A stretch of DNA of 64,000 bases, from the NCBI GenBank assembly GCA_963763485.1, contig CAVXOW010000008.1, positions 248,001-312,000 on the forward strand, read 5' to 3'. The position numbers and the translations under genes were made by a program. The notes beneath the pieces were generated by a model. The model was not told where the DNA came from and made no database searches. It was given only the letters and a program-made list of their open reading frames with translations. Shown in pieces: positions 27,230 to 35,469 of the stretch; position 1 is the first letter of the stretch; every line of letters begins with the position of its first letter. Source of the DNA: CAWCKS01 sp963763485 (GTDB lineage Bacteria > Pseudomonadota > Alphaproteobacteria > Rhizobiales > Xanthobacteraceae).

Positions 27230-27369
27230 CCCTCGCCCCGCTTCAGCGGGGAGAGGGTTGGGGTGAGGGACCGCTATCCGCAAATTCTGATTTTCGGTGA
27301 GACGCTGTGCCTCGCCCCTCACCCGGACTGCTTCGCAGTCCGACCTCTCCCCGCATTGCGGGGAGAGGT
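27230..27369. repeat. Intergenic hairpin repeat, family C
   Basis: CCTCGCCCCGCTTCAGCGGG, GAGAGGG and later GCCCCTCACCCGGACTGC, CTTCGCAGTCCGACCTCTCC and GCGGGGAGAGGTG form nested stems. Other copies are at 33907 and 37132. Confidence 0.75.
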
Positions 27370-27428
27370 GACAACGGCAGCGCGTCGCTCCCAACCACAC
27401 CTACTGTCAATGCTACAGTGACCGGCGC

Positions 27429-28829
27429 ATGACCTCGCCGGCTCTCTCCGTCACATCCGTCACCGCCACGCAGCGCCGGCTTGGCACCGCGGCGATCTGC
27501 CTTGCGACGCTGGCGATGCCGCTCGACTCCTCGGTCAACGTCGCCTTCCCCGACATCGTCAATTCGTTCCATCTGCCGATCGCCGACATCCAGTGGGTGG
27601 TGATTTCCTACACGCTGACCTATGCGGCGCTGATGCTGGTCGCCGGCCGCGCCGGCGATCTGTTCGGCCATCGGCCGATTTTCCTGGGCGGCTGCGCGGC
27701 GAGCGCGCTGGCCTTCCTGTTCTGCACGATCGCGCCGACCTACGGCTGGCTCTTGGTCGCGCGCGTGCTGCAGGGCATCGCCGCGGCGCTTACGCTGAGC
27801 TGCGGTCCGGCGCTGATCACCGCGCTCTATCCGGAAGACCAGCGCACGCGCGTGCTCGGCCTCTACACGCTGGTGTTCGGCGTCGGAGGTGCCATTGGTC
27901 CGCTGCTCGGCGGGCCGCTGGTGCAGACGTGGGGCTGGCCGGCAGTCTACGCGTTTCGCATTCCGATCGCGCTGGTTGCACTGGCAATGGGCCTGGTCCT
28001 TCCGACCGGTTTGAGACAACTCGGCGGCAGCTTTGACGTAACAGGCGCGACGCTGCTGGTGACCGCAATTGCCGCGCTGCTGCTGGCACTGAACCAGCTG
28101 CAGCACACCGAAAATCTGTTGGCGCTGGTAGCGTTATCAGCACTGTTCGTCGTGCTCGGCGCAGCCTTTGTTGCGCAGCAGCGCCGCTCAATGCACCCGG
28201 TGGTCGACCTGAAATATTTCCGCAGCGCCGACTTTGACCTGCTCAATATCGGCAGCATGATCCTGAACCTCGGGGCCTTTGCGATCTGGCTGTTTGTTCC
28301 TTTCTATCTCGACCGCATCGCGAAGTTGCCGCTCGGCGCGATCGGGCTCGTTCTCGCGCTCGCGCCGGTCGGCACTGCCATCGCCGCCCCGATCGCCGGA
28401 CGCTTTGCCGCCGAGGTGAATGCGAAGCGGCTCGCCGTTGCAGGAGCCATCGCGGTCGCAGCCGGCAGTTTTATGATCGGCATCGACCTTGGCGGCGTCA
28501 CGCTGCTGGCGCTCGCTGCTTTGCTGCAGGGCCTCGGCCTCGGCTTCTACCAGGTGGCTTATTTCGATATCGCGACCGCAACGCTGCCCGCCGCGGATCG
28601 CGGCGTTGCCGGCTCGCTCGTCATGATGACGCGGACGCTCGGCATCGTGATCGGCGCCACCGTGCTGACGCTGGTGTTCCAGCGGCTGTCCGTCGACGCG
28701 GCGTCAGGCGGAGCGGATGCAGCTTCGGCGTTCGTGTCGGGCTTCGATGGCGCGTTCTGCTTTGCGGCGGCGCTGTCGGTCGTGGTTGTCGTGGCGGCGG
28801 TGGCGCGAGGATGGATCCGCGAGCAGTGA
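27429..28829 (+). CDS. MFS transporter, DHA2 (EmrB/QacA) family
   Basis: The 466-residue protein has 13-14 hydrophobic segments. It shows LATLAMPLDSSVNVAFPDI in TM1 (DHA2 motif D1-type), the loop AGRAGDLFGHRPIFLGG, and the motif C region LGLYTLVFGVGGAIGPLLGG. Such proteins export drugs and other lipophilic compounds with protons. ATG 27429 lies at the start of the first cytosolic tail. The gene has no TolC-type or EmrA partner next to it, so it would act alone in the inner membrane. Confidence 0.88.
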   Translation: MTSPALSVTSVTATQRRLGTAAICLATLAMPLDSSVNVAFPDIVNSFHLPIADIQWVVISYTLTYAALMLVAGRAGDLFGHRPIFLGGCAASALAFLFCTIAPTYGWLLVARVLQGIAAALTLSCGPALITALYPEDQRTRVLGLYTLVFGVGGAIGPLLGGPLVQTWGWPAVYAFRIPIALVALAMGLVLPTGLRQLGGSFDVTGATLLVTAIAALLLALNQLQHTENLLALVALSALFVVLGAAFVAQQRRSMHPVVDLKYFRSADFDLLNIGSMILNLGAFAIWLFVPFYLDRIAKLPLGAIGLVLALAPVGTAIAAPIAGRFAAEVNAKRLAVAGAIAVAAGSFMIGIDLGGVTLLALAALLQGLGLGFYQVAYFDIATATLPAADRGVAGSLVMMTRTLGIVIGATVLTLVFQRLSVDAASGGADAASAFVSGFDGAFCFAAALSVVVVVAAVARGWIREQ

Positions 28830-28847
28830 CCCGGCGCAAACCTCGGT

Positions 28848-28954
28848 CCTCATGGTGAGGAGCATTGCGTAGCAATGCGTCTCGAACCATGAGGCCCGAT
28901 CAGTGGCCACATCCTTCGAGACGCGCCGCAAAGGCGGCGCTCCTCAGGATGAGG
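28848..28954. repeat. Intergenic hairpin repeat, family A
   Basis: Stems are CCTCATGGT (28848) with ACCATGAGG (28886-28894) and CATCCT with AGGATG, followed by AGG at 28954. It lies between the convergent MFS and VWA genes. The internal part (GCATTGCGTAGCAATGC) forms an additional stem. Confidence 0.8.
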
Positions 28955-28955
28955 A

Positions 28956-30410
28956 TTAATGCCGATCCATCGCCATGATGTCAGAGACGACGCGCTCGAG
29001 CTGCATCACGGTGCCGCAAGGGCGCGCCAGCGTGCAGTACGGCTCGTAGCGCGGCATTTCGGAATCGCCGACGCCCCAGGCGTAGCGCGCCTCCGGGTTG
29101 AGCCAGATCACGCGCTTGGCGCGCTCGGAGATGCGGCGCAGGATGTCGGTGCGCGGGTCGAGATTGTTGGTGCGGCCGTCGCCGAGGATGATCACCGTGG
29201 TGCGGTTGGTGACGCTGTCCATGAAGCCTTCCTCGAAATCGACCAGCGACTGGCCGTAGTCCGAGGAGCCAAAGCCGATCTCTTTCAAGATCTCCTTCAT
29301 CGCGTCTTCGATATGGTTCTCGTTCAATTTCTCCGAGACCTCGATCAAATTACCGGCGAAGGCAAAGGTGCGGATGTCCTGCACCGCTTCGTTGAGGCTG
29401 TAGAGGAACAGCAGCAGGAATTCGACGACGCGCGCGACCGAACCGGAGACGTCGCACAAAGCGACGATGCGCGGCTTGTCGATCTTCTTCTGCTTCCACA
29501 CCGTGATGAAGGGAATGCCACCCCAACTGGCGTTGCGGCGGATGGTCTTGCGGGTATCGAGCCGGCCGCGGTTCTTGCGCTTGCGCGGTTTTGAATAGCG
29601 GTCGCGCAAGCGGCGCGCGATGGTCCGCACCAGCGTGCGGGTGCGCTCGACATCGCGCCGCTCGAGATTGTTCAACGCGGTGTTGCGCAGGATTTCGTTG
29701 CGCAGGTTCTCGGTGCCCTCGCGGGTGTAGAGCAGAATGGCGCGGTTGACCATTTCGCGCACCGCGTCGCGCAGGGCCTCGCGTGCGTTCATCAGGCGCT
29801 GCGCCCGCGCGTCGGACGCAGCAGTTAAAGTGGCGATGTCACGCTGCAGGCGGGCGGCGCCCATCTGCTGCAGGATGCGGTTCGAGTAGATGCCGCGCTG
29901 GGTGAAGAACTGGATCTCCGAGAGATTCACCGCATCGGCCGCCGCATTCATCGCCTGCGCCAGCGCCGAGCGATCGTTCGACAGCAGCATCTGCGCGAGG
30001 CTGCCGAGGTCCTGGTTGTGCGGCGCGCCGGTGCGCTGAGCCTCGTCCTGGGCCTGTTCCTGGCCGCGGCCCTGTCCCTGCGACTGGTTCTGACCCTGCC
30101 CTTCGGCCTGGCCCTGTCCGTCGGCCTGATCGTTCTGCTGCTGATCCTCGGACAACTCCTGCTCGCCCGAGGCCTCGTCGTCAGCGCCAAGCTGGTCGTC
30201 GTGGCGGAAGAACAGGTCAAAGCATTCGGCGAGCGATTTTTTCTCTTCTTCGGTCTTGGCGATGGTCAGCAGCATCGCATCGCGCATGCGCTGCCGGCTG
30301 CCATAGCCGACGGCGGCAACCGCGTTGACCGCGTCGAGGCTTTCGGCAGGCGAAATGCGAACGCCCGCGCCACGCGCCGCCCGGAAGAATTTGAGCAGCA
30401 GCGCGTCCAC
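28956..30410 (-). CDS. VWA-domain protein, CoxE-like
   Basis: The 484-residue protein has the CoxE/VWA-containing arrangement. The N-terminal helical part (residues 1-80) is followed by a Gln/Gly/Glu-rich linker (residues 82-135), an all-helical centre, and a C-terminal VWA domain. That domain has the MIDAS Asp-Ser-Ser motif in LCDVSGSVA and a late Thr/Asp in ILGDGRTNN. CoxE works with the MoxR-type ATPase CoxD to mature molybdenum hydroxylases such as CO dehydrogenase. The ATPase gene is 4 bp upstream, so they are a pair. The MIDAS motif is complete. Confidence 0.88.
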   Translation of the reverse strand: MDALLLKFFRAARGAGVRISPAESLDAVNAVAAVGYGSRQRMRDAMLLTIAKTEEEKKSLAECFDLFFRHDDQLGADDEASGEQELSEDQQQNDQADGQGQAEGQGQNQSQGQGRGQEQAQDEAQRTGAPHNQDLGSLAQMLLSNDRSALAQAMNAAADAVNLSEIQFFTQRGIYSNRILQQMGAARLQRDIATLTAASDARAQRLMNAREALRDAVREMVNRAILLYTREGTENLRNEILRNTALNNLERRDVERTRTLVRTIARRLRDRYSKPRKRKNRGRLDTRKTIRRNASWGGIPFITVWKQKKIDKPRIVALCDVSGSVARVVEFLLLFLYSLNEAVQDIRTFAFAGNLIEVSEKLNENHIEDAMKEILKEIGFGSSDYGQSLVDFEEGFMDSVTNRTTVIILGDGRTNNLDPRTDILRRISERAKRVIWLNPEARYAWGVGDSEMPRYEPYCTLARPCGTVMQLERVVSDIMAMDRH

Positions 30411-30414
30411 GAAA

Positions 30415-31365
30415 TCAATCCGGAACGTGGGCGCGGCTGGCCTTGTCGATCATCTCGCTGATCTGCGGCGCGACCGACTCCATGTCGATTTCGTACTTGA
30501 GCAACACGTTCAGCGTGTCGCGGACGAGATCGGTTTCGAGGGTGGAGGCGTGGAGCAACAGCATCACGCGCGCCCAATCGATGGTCTCCGACACCGACGG
30601 CAGCTTCTTCAGGTCGAGCGTGCGCACTTCGTGGACGAAGGCAACGATCTGCTTGCGCAGGTTGGTCTCGATACCGGGCACGCGGGTGGCGATGATGCGC
30701 GATTCCAGCTTCGGCTCGGGGAAGCCGATGTGCAGATGCAGGCAGCGGCGCTTCAGGGCGTCGCCGAGATCGCGCGCGGCGTTCGAGGTGAGGATCACGA
30801 TCGGCTTCACCTCGGCAACGATCCGGCCGATTTCGGGGATCGTGACCTGGTAGTCCGACAGCACTTCGAGCAGGAACGCCTCGAATTCGGCGTCGGCCTT
30901 GTCGACCTCGTCGATCAACAGCACGCAGCCTTCCGGCTGCTCCAGCGCCTGCAACAGCGGGCGCGGCTCGACGAATTCCTTGGAGAAGAACACGTCGCCG
31001 AAATTGTGCAACTTGCTCAGCGCTTCGGCCAGCGTCTCGGTGCCCCCAAGCACTTCGCCGATCTTGTCCTTCAATATTTGCGTGTAGAGCAGCTGCTTGG
31101 CGTATTTCCACTCATACAGCGCCTTGGACTCGTCGAGGCCCTCGTAGCACTGCATGCGGATCAGCGGGATGTTCTGCCAGGCGGCGATCGACTTGGCGAG
31201 CTCGGTCTTGCCGACGCCGGCCGGGCCTTCGACCAGGATCGGCTTGTCGATCTTCTGCCCGAGATAGACGGCGGTCGCGATCTGGCGGCTGGCAATGTAG
31301 TTTGCCTGCGCAAGGCCGCGCTCGACCGCTTCGATGGAGGTTTTTGGATCGGGCAAGCTGTCCAT
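30415..31365 (-). CDS. AAA+ MoxR-family ATPase, CoxD-like
   Basis: The 316-residue AAA+ ATPase has Walker A GPAGVGKTE near residue 46, Walker B VLLIDEVDKAD near residue 116, sensor 1 ILTSNAARDL and a lid domain. MoxR/CoxD proteins pair with VWA proteins to insert or mature metal cofactors. ATG 31365 is chosen because AAGGAA precedes it and the family's DPKTSIEAVERG start follows; the ORF to 31467 has an unlikely extension. It begins the leftward two-gene operon, divergent from the molybdenum hydroxylase gene. Confidence 0.9.
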   Translation of the reverse strand: MDSLPDPKTSIEAVERGLAQANYIASRQIATAVYLGQKIDKPILVEGPAGVGKTELAKSIAAWQNIPLIRMQCYEGLDESKALYEWKYAKQLLYTQILKDKIGEVLGGTETLAEALSKLHNFGDVFFSKEFVEPRPLLQALEQPEGCVLLIDEVDKADAEFEAFLLEVLSDYQVTIPEIGRIVAEVKPIVILTSNAARDLGDALKRRCLHLHIGFPEPKLESRIIATRVPGIETNLRKQIVAFVHEVRTLDLKKLPSVSETIDWARVMLLLHASTLETDLVRDTLNVLLKYEIDMESVAPQISEMIDKASRAHVPD

Positions 31366-31460
31366 GGTTCCTTGAAACGCCTTCAGTGTCCTTGAAATCA
31401 GGGGTTGGGAATAGAAGAAATTTACGCGCCGCGATAGGCTGTTAAGCTCCAGGCGGGACC

Positions 31461-31481
31461 CCGGCATAGGCCCTATGCCGG
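31461..31481. promoter_or_regulatory. Perfect 9-bp inverted repeat between coxD-like and coxL-like genes
   Basis: CCGGCATAG (31461-31469) and CTATGCCGG (31473-31481) are perfect arms with a 3-bp spacer, in the divergent region of the two operons. This is a good candidate for an operator shared by both, though an RNA hairpin in one leader is possible. Confidence 0.45.
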
Positions 31482-31537
31482 CATCACAAGGCTACCCTGG
31501 GGTTAACGTCGTCAAGCCCTCACCCAACCGGATCGCC

Positions 31538-33871
31538 ATGGACCAGAGCCTGCACCACAAGCCGTTCGCGCGCGTCGAGGACGATGCCCTGCTCCGCGGC
31601 CATGGCCGCTTCGTCGATGATGCCGCGGTGGCCGGCCAGGCGGTCGGCCTGTTCGTGCGCTCGCCGCACGCACATGCGCGGATCACGGCGGTCAATGTCG
31701 ACGCGGCGCGCAAGGTGGCCGGGGTGATCGCGGTGCTGACCGGGCCCGATGTCGTCAATCTCGGTGTCGCCTCGGTGTCGCGGCATCCGCCGATCGCCGG
31801 CGGCCGCAGCAGCCAGCTCGTGGTGCCGCCGCGGCCGGCGCTCGCGATCGATCGTGTCATGCATGTCGGCAATGCGGTGGCGCTGGTGGTTGCCGAGACA
31901 ATGACGGCGGCACAGGACGCCGCCGAGCTGGTCGAGGTCGGCTACGAGGCGCTGCCCGCGGTCACATCGCTCGAGGATGCGATCAAGCATAGCGCGCCGC
32001 AGCTCTGGCCGGACGCACCGGGCAACGTCGCGCTCGACTGGGTTGGCCCTGTCATTGACGAGGATGGCGCCCGGGCAAAAGAAATCGAGCAAATCTTTGC
32101 TTCGGCCCAAACGGTGGCTCGCGTGCGCGTGACAAATCAGCCGATCAACGGCGCGCCGATGGAACCGCGCGGCGCTACCGCGCGCTATGACGCCAAGGCC
32201 GACCGCTACTACCTGCGCTGCTGCTCGCAGGGCGCGACCACCTTGCGCGATCAGCTTGCCGGCGTCATGGGCTTGCAGCGCGAGCAGCTTGAGGTGCTGA
32301 CGGAAGACGTCGGCGGCGCGTTCGGGCTGAAGACCTCGGTCTATCCGGAATACCCGGCATTGCTCGCCGCTGCGCGCATCACCGGACACACGGTGCACTG
32401 GATGTCGACGCGCTCGGAAGCGCTGATGACCGACAACCACGCGCGCGACACCATCACCGAAGGCGAGCTCGCGCTCGACGACAAGGGCCGCTTTCTCGCG
32501 CTACGTGTCAGGCACATCGCCAACATGGGCGGCTATCTCGCCGCCGGCGGCGCTAACATCCAGACCATGAATTTTTCGCGCTGCTTTCCCACGGTCTACG
32601 CGATTCCCCATATCGCGGTGAATGTGCGCTGCGTCTTCTCCAACGTCGTGCCAAGCGGCGCTTTCCGCGGCGCGGGCCGGCCCGAAGCGAACTATCTGAT
32701 GGAGCGCCTCGTCGAGGAAGCGGCGCGGGTGACCGGCATCGACGCGGTGCGGCTGCGGCGACGGAATTTGCTGACGGCGAAGGCGATGCCGTATCGCACC
32801 GCCGTCGGGACCACGATCGACAGCGGCGATTTTGCGCCGATGCTGGACCAGGCGCTGGGCTTAAGCGAGTACGACACATTCGCGGCACGCCGTCGCGACG
32901 CGAAGAAGCGTGGCAAGCTGCGCGGCATCGGCGTGTCGATGTTCCTCGAACATGCCGGCGGCATGCCAAGCGAGGGCGTCGAACTTGGCTTTCCCGGTGA
33001 CGGCACCTTGCAGTTCGTGACCGCCGTGCACTCCACCGGCCAAAGTCACGGCACGGTTTTTGGCCGGCTGGTCGCCGACCAGCTCGGCATCGCGCCGGAC
33101 AAGGTGCGGCACCTGCAAGGCCGCACGCGCCCGGATGTCGCCGGCGCCATGTCGGCGAGCGTCGCGTCGCGCTCGACCATCACGGTCGGCAGCGCCATCG
33201 TGCGCGCAGCCGAAGCGTTGATCGAGAAGGGCAAGCGCGTCGCGTCGTTGAAGCTCGAGGCTGCCGAAGGAGACATCGTCTATCGCGACGGCGCGTTCGC
33301 GGTTGCCGGCACCGATCGCAAGCTGACGTTGTTCGAGGCCGCCAGTGCTGCGTCGGAGATGGCGTCGCGCGGCGAGATTGCGGAGACGCTCACCACGGCG
33401 AAAATCACCGAGACGCCGCAGGCGTTTCCGAACGGCTGCCACATCGCCGAAGTCGAGATCGATCCCTCAACCGGGGCGACGCAGGTGATCAGCTACACCG
33501 CGGTCGACGACTGCGGGCGCGTGCTCGATGCCGTCGTCGTCGCCGGCCAGGTGCAGGGCGGCATCGCGCATGCGCTCGGCCAGGCGCTGATGGAGGATCT
33601 GGCCTACAACTCGTCGGGGCAGCTGATCGCCGGCTCGTTCATGGACTATGCGATACCGCACGCAAACGATATGCCCGAAATCCGTGAGGCCAACCGCCCG
33701 GTTCTGGCGACGACCAATCCACTCGGCGTCAAGGGCGTCGGTGAAGCCGGCACGACAGGCGGCATCGCCGCGATCATGATCGCGGTCTGCAATGCGCTCG
33801 GCGAAGCCGGCAAGGATTTGCAGATGCCGGCCACGGCGGAAAAGGTTTGGCGGGTGCTGCATGCGAGATAG
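31538..33871 (+). CDS. Molybdenum hydroxylase large subunit (xanthine dehydrogenase/CoxL family)
   Basis: The 777-residue protein has the aldehyde oxidase/xanthine dehydrogenase a/b hammerhead (residues 10-120) and the molybdopterin-binding domain. The loop near residue 388 reads PSGAFRGAGRPEA: this is the GAGR type of form II or generic hydroxylases, not the CSFR loop of true CO dehydrogenase. The catalytic Glu is in GVKGVGEAGTTGG near the end. ATG 31538 is preferred; the ORF opens earlier at 31475. The FAD (CoxM) and iron-sulfur (CoxS) subunits are not in the window. The coxDE-like pair is divergent. Confidence 0.9.
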   Translation: MDQSLHHKPFARVEDDALLRGHGRFVDDAAVAGQAVGLFVRSPHAHARITAVNVDAARKVAGVIAVLTGPDVVNLGVASVSRHPPIAGGRSSQLVVPPRPALAIDRVMHVGNAVALVVAETMTAAQDAAELVEVGYEALPAVTSLEDAIKHSAPQLWPDAPGNVALDWVGPVIDEDGARAKEIEQIFASAQTVARVRVTNQPINGAPMEPRGATARYDAKADRYYLRCCSQGATTLRDQLAGVMGLQREQLEVLTEDVGGAFGLKTSVYPEYPALLAAARITGHTVHWMSTRSEALMTDNHARDTITEGELALDDKGRFLALRVRHIANMGGYLAAGGANIQTMNFSRCFPTVYAIPHIAVNVRCVFSNVVPSGAFRGAGRPEANYLMERLVEEAARVTGIDAVRLRRRNLLTAKAMPYRTAVGTTIDSGDFAPMLDQALGLSEYDTFAARRRDAKKRGKLRGIGVSMFLEHAGGMPSEGVELGFPGDGTLQFVTAVHSTGQSHGTVFGRLVADQLGIAPDKVRHLQGRTRPDVAGAMSASVASRSTITVGSAIVRAAEALIEKGKRVASLKLEAAEGDIVYRDGAFAVAGTDRKLTLFEAASAASEMASRGEIAETLTTAKITETPQAFPNGCHIAEVEIDPSTGATQVISYTAVDDCGRVLDAVVVAGQVQGGIAHALGQALMEDLAYNSSGQLIAGSFMDYAIPHANDMPEIREANRPVLATTNPLGVKGVGEAGTTGGIAAIMIAVCNALGEAGKDLQMPATAEKVWRVLHAR

Positions 33872-33906
33872 CGGCGCTCATTCGGACGCGGCGTCGCGGC
33901 TGGTTT

Positions 33907-34060
33907 TCCTCCCCTGCGAAAGCGGGGGAGGGGGACCATGCGCAGCATGGTGGTGGGGGCCTCTCAGAGTCTCGTGTGATCGAAAGCAACGGAGTGGCCG
34001 CGCCGCCCCCTCCACCGCCCTTCGGGCGGTCCCCCTCCCCCGCGCTTCGCGCAGGGGAGG
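33907..34060. repeat. Intergenic hairpin repeat, family C
   Basis: CCTCCCCTGCGAAAGC with GGGGGAGGGGGACCATGCGC, ATGGTGGTGGGGG, and a mirrored right arm CCCCCTCCCCCGCGCTTCGC with GCAGGGGAGG. The copy separates a rightward and a leftward gene. Confidence 0.7.
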
Positions 34061-34082
34061 ATGAGCACGATCGCTGGCGCTC

Positions 34083-34463
34083 TTACTTCCGCCGCTTCCT
34101 TTTTCGCGCCGGCTCCGTCCGTTCGCGCTTTGCAGCGACGCGGTGTGCGGCCGCCAGTGCTTGCCTCGCCCATGCGACCAGCTCATCCGGCTCATCGAAC
34201 AGCCGCTCCGGCGCGCGCGAGAAGGCGAGGTCGATACTGCCGCCCTTCTTCTCGTAGTTCAGCGGCGGGAAAGCCTCGGCTTCCTTGAAGAACGCCTTGT
34301 TGTCGTCATCGACGCGGAAGTAGAGCGAGTTGTCCCGCACCATTCCAAGCATGACCCCGTCGCAGAATACGCCGGTCTTGCCGAACATGCGCCGCATCGA
34401 GAGGCGGCCGAGCGGCGCCAGCTGTTCGCGCAGGAATTCGGCAAAGCTGTCGCTGGCGACCAT
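34083..34463 (-). CDS. TfoX/Sxy N-terminal domain protein
   Basis: The 126-residue protein has the TfoX N-domain: FAEFLREQLAPLGRLSMRRMFGKTGVF, GVMLGMVRDNSLYFRVD, and PPLNYEKKGGSIDLAFSRAPERLF. TfoX/Sxy proteins regulate competence in gammaproteobacteria, but in alphaproteobacteria single-domain members have no established job. The basic tail (ERTEPARKRKRRK) suggests nucleic-acid contact. ATG 34463 lies 10 bp after the enoyl-CoA hydratase stop, so the genes are cotranscribed. Confidence 0.85.
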   Translation of the reverse strand: MVASDSFAEFLREQLAPLGRLSMRRMFGKTGVFCDGVMLGMVRDNSLYFRVDDDNKAFFKEAEAFPPLNYEKKGGSIDLAFSRAPERLFDEPDELVAWARQALAAAHRVAAKRERTEPARKRKRRK

Positions 34464-34473
34464 CGTAGAAGGC

Positions 34474-35310
34474 TCAGGGTTTCTTCGTCCGATAATCACC
34501 GAACGTGGTGTCGCGCGCATTGAGCTGGTCGCGCACGCTGCCGCCGTCGCGCCGGAAATTCTTCCGATACGTCTGGCTCGCTTCGGTGGTGAAGGCAAGC
34601 GCCTGGATCTCGGTGCCGGCACGCATCGCCGCCCGCGCGCCCATGATCTCCATGGCGCGATGCACTGAGCGCTTGTTGAGCTGCTGCAGCTCGATCGGGA
34701 TTTTTGCCGCGCGCTCGGCGAAATCGAGCGTGCGCTGCTCGAGCTCGGCGAGCGGAAACGCGCGCGTGGCAAATCCCCACTCGGCCGCCTCGGTGCCGCT
34801 CATCGCGTCGCCGGTGAGCATCAATTCCATCGCGCGCCGCATGCCCATCAGCCACGGGTGGTACTGCATGTCGGGCGGGCTCATCAGCCGCACCGGCGGA
34901 TAGCCGATCTGGGCATCCTCGGCCGCGAACACCACGTCGCATGCGGTCGCGAGCTCCGAGCCGCCGGCAAGACAGTAGCCGTGCACCTGGGCGATCACCG
35001 GCTTGGCGAGATCCCAGATCGAGAACCAGCCCTCGGTGACGTGGCGCGACCATTGGCCGGGCCCGCCGGCGGAATGATAGGGCTGCTCGGCCGCGTTGTT
35101 GGCGGAGAGGTCATAGCCCGACGAGAACGAGGACCCGGCGCCGCGGATGATCATGACCGAGATCTCGGGATCGCGATCGGCCGCCTCCAGCGCCTCAAAT
35201 ACCTCCTTGCGCAAGAGGTTGTTGAGCGCATTGCGTTTTTCCGGGCGGTTCAGGGTGATACGCCGAATGCGCGGCCGGGGTTCGTCGACGAGAATGTGGG
35301 TGTAGGTCAT
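34474..35310 (-). CDS. Enoyl-CoA hydratase/isomerase family protein
   Basis: The 278-residue crotonase-fold protein shows RITLNRPEKRNALNN, the oxyanion-hole strand IIRGAGSSFSSGYDLSA, and AQVHGYCLAGGSELATACDV. The position of the usual catalytic Glu pair is filled by the GGSELA Glu; the second segment reads IGYPPVRLMSPPD, so hydratase activity is not certain. ATG 35310 is preceded by a GGGAG site and gives the normal MTYTHILVDEPRPRI start. The CoA substrate is unknown. Confidence 0.86.
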   Translation of the reverse strand: MTYTHILVDEPRPRIRRITLNRPEKRNALNNLLRKEVFEALEAADRDPEISVMIIRGAGSSFSSGYDLSANNAAEQPYHSAGGPGQWSRHVTEGWFSIWDLAKPVIAQVHGYCLAGGSELATACDVVFAAEDAQIGYPPVRLMSPPDMQYHPWLMGMRRAMELMLTGDAMSGTEAAEWGFATRAFPLAELEQRTLDFAERAAKIPIELQQLNKRSVHRAMEIMGARAAMRAGTEIQALAFTTEASQTYRKNFRRDGGSVRDQLNARDTTFGDYRTKKP

Positions 35311-35469
35311 GGCGCGCTCCCTCGATCGTTCTTGTTCTGACTGCGCGCCATCTGAGCGCACAGGGCTGGGTTAACGCAACGGCACCGGCCGCATGGGTGC
35401 CGGTCACGGTCAACGGTTTGAACCGGCAGGGATTTACCCCGCACAAATGGCAGAGGCTGGAGGACACCC

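Noticed and set aside
31475..31537. Upstream start of the molybdenum hydroxylase gene at 31475
   Set aside because: The added residues overlap the perfect palindrome and do not look like part of the fold; ATG 31538 fits the family better.
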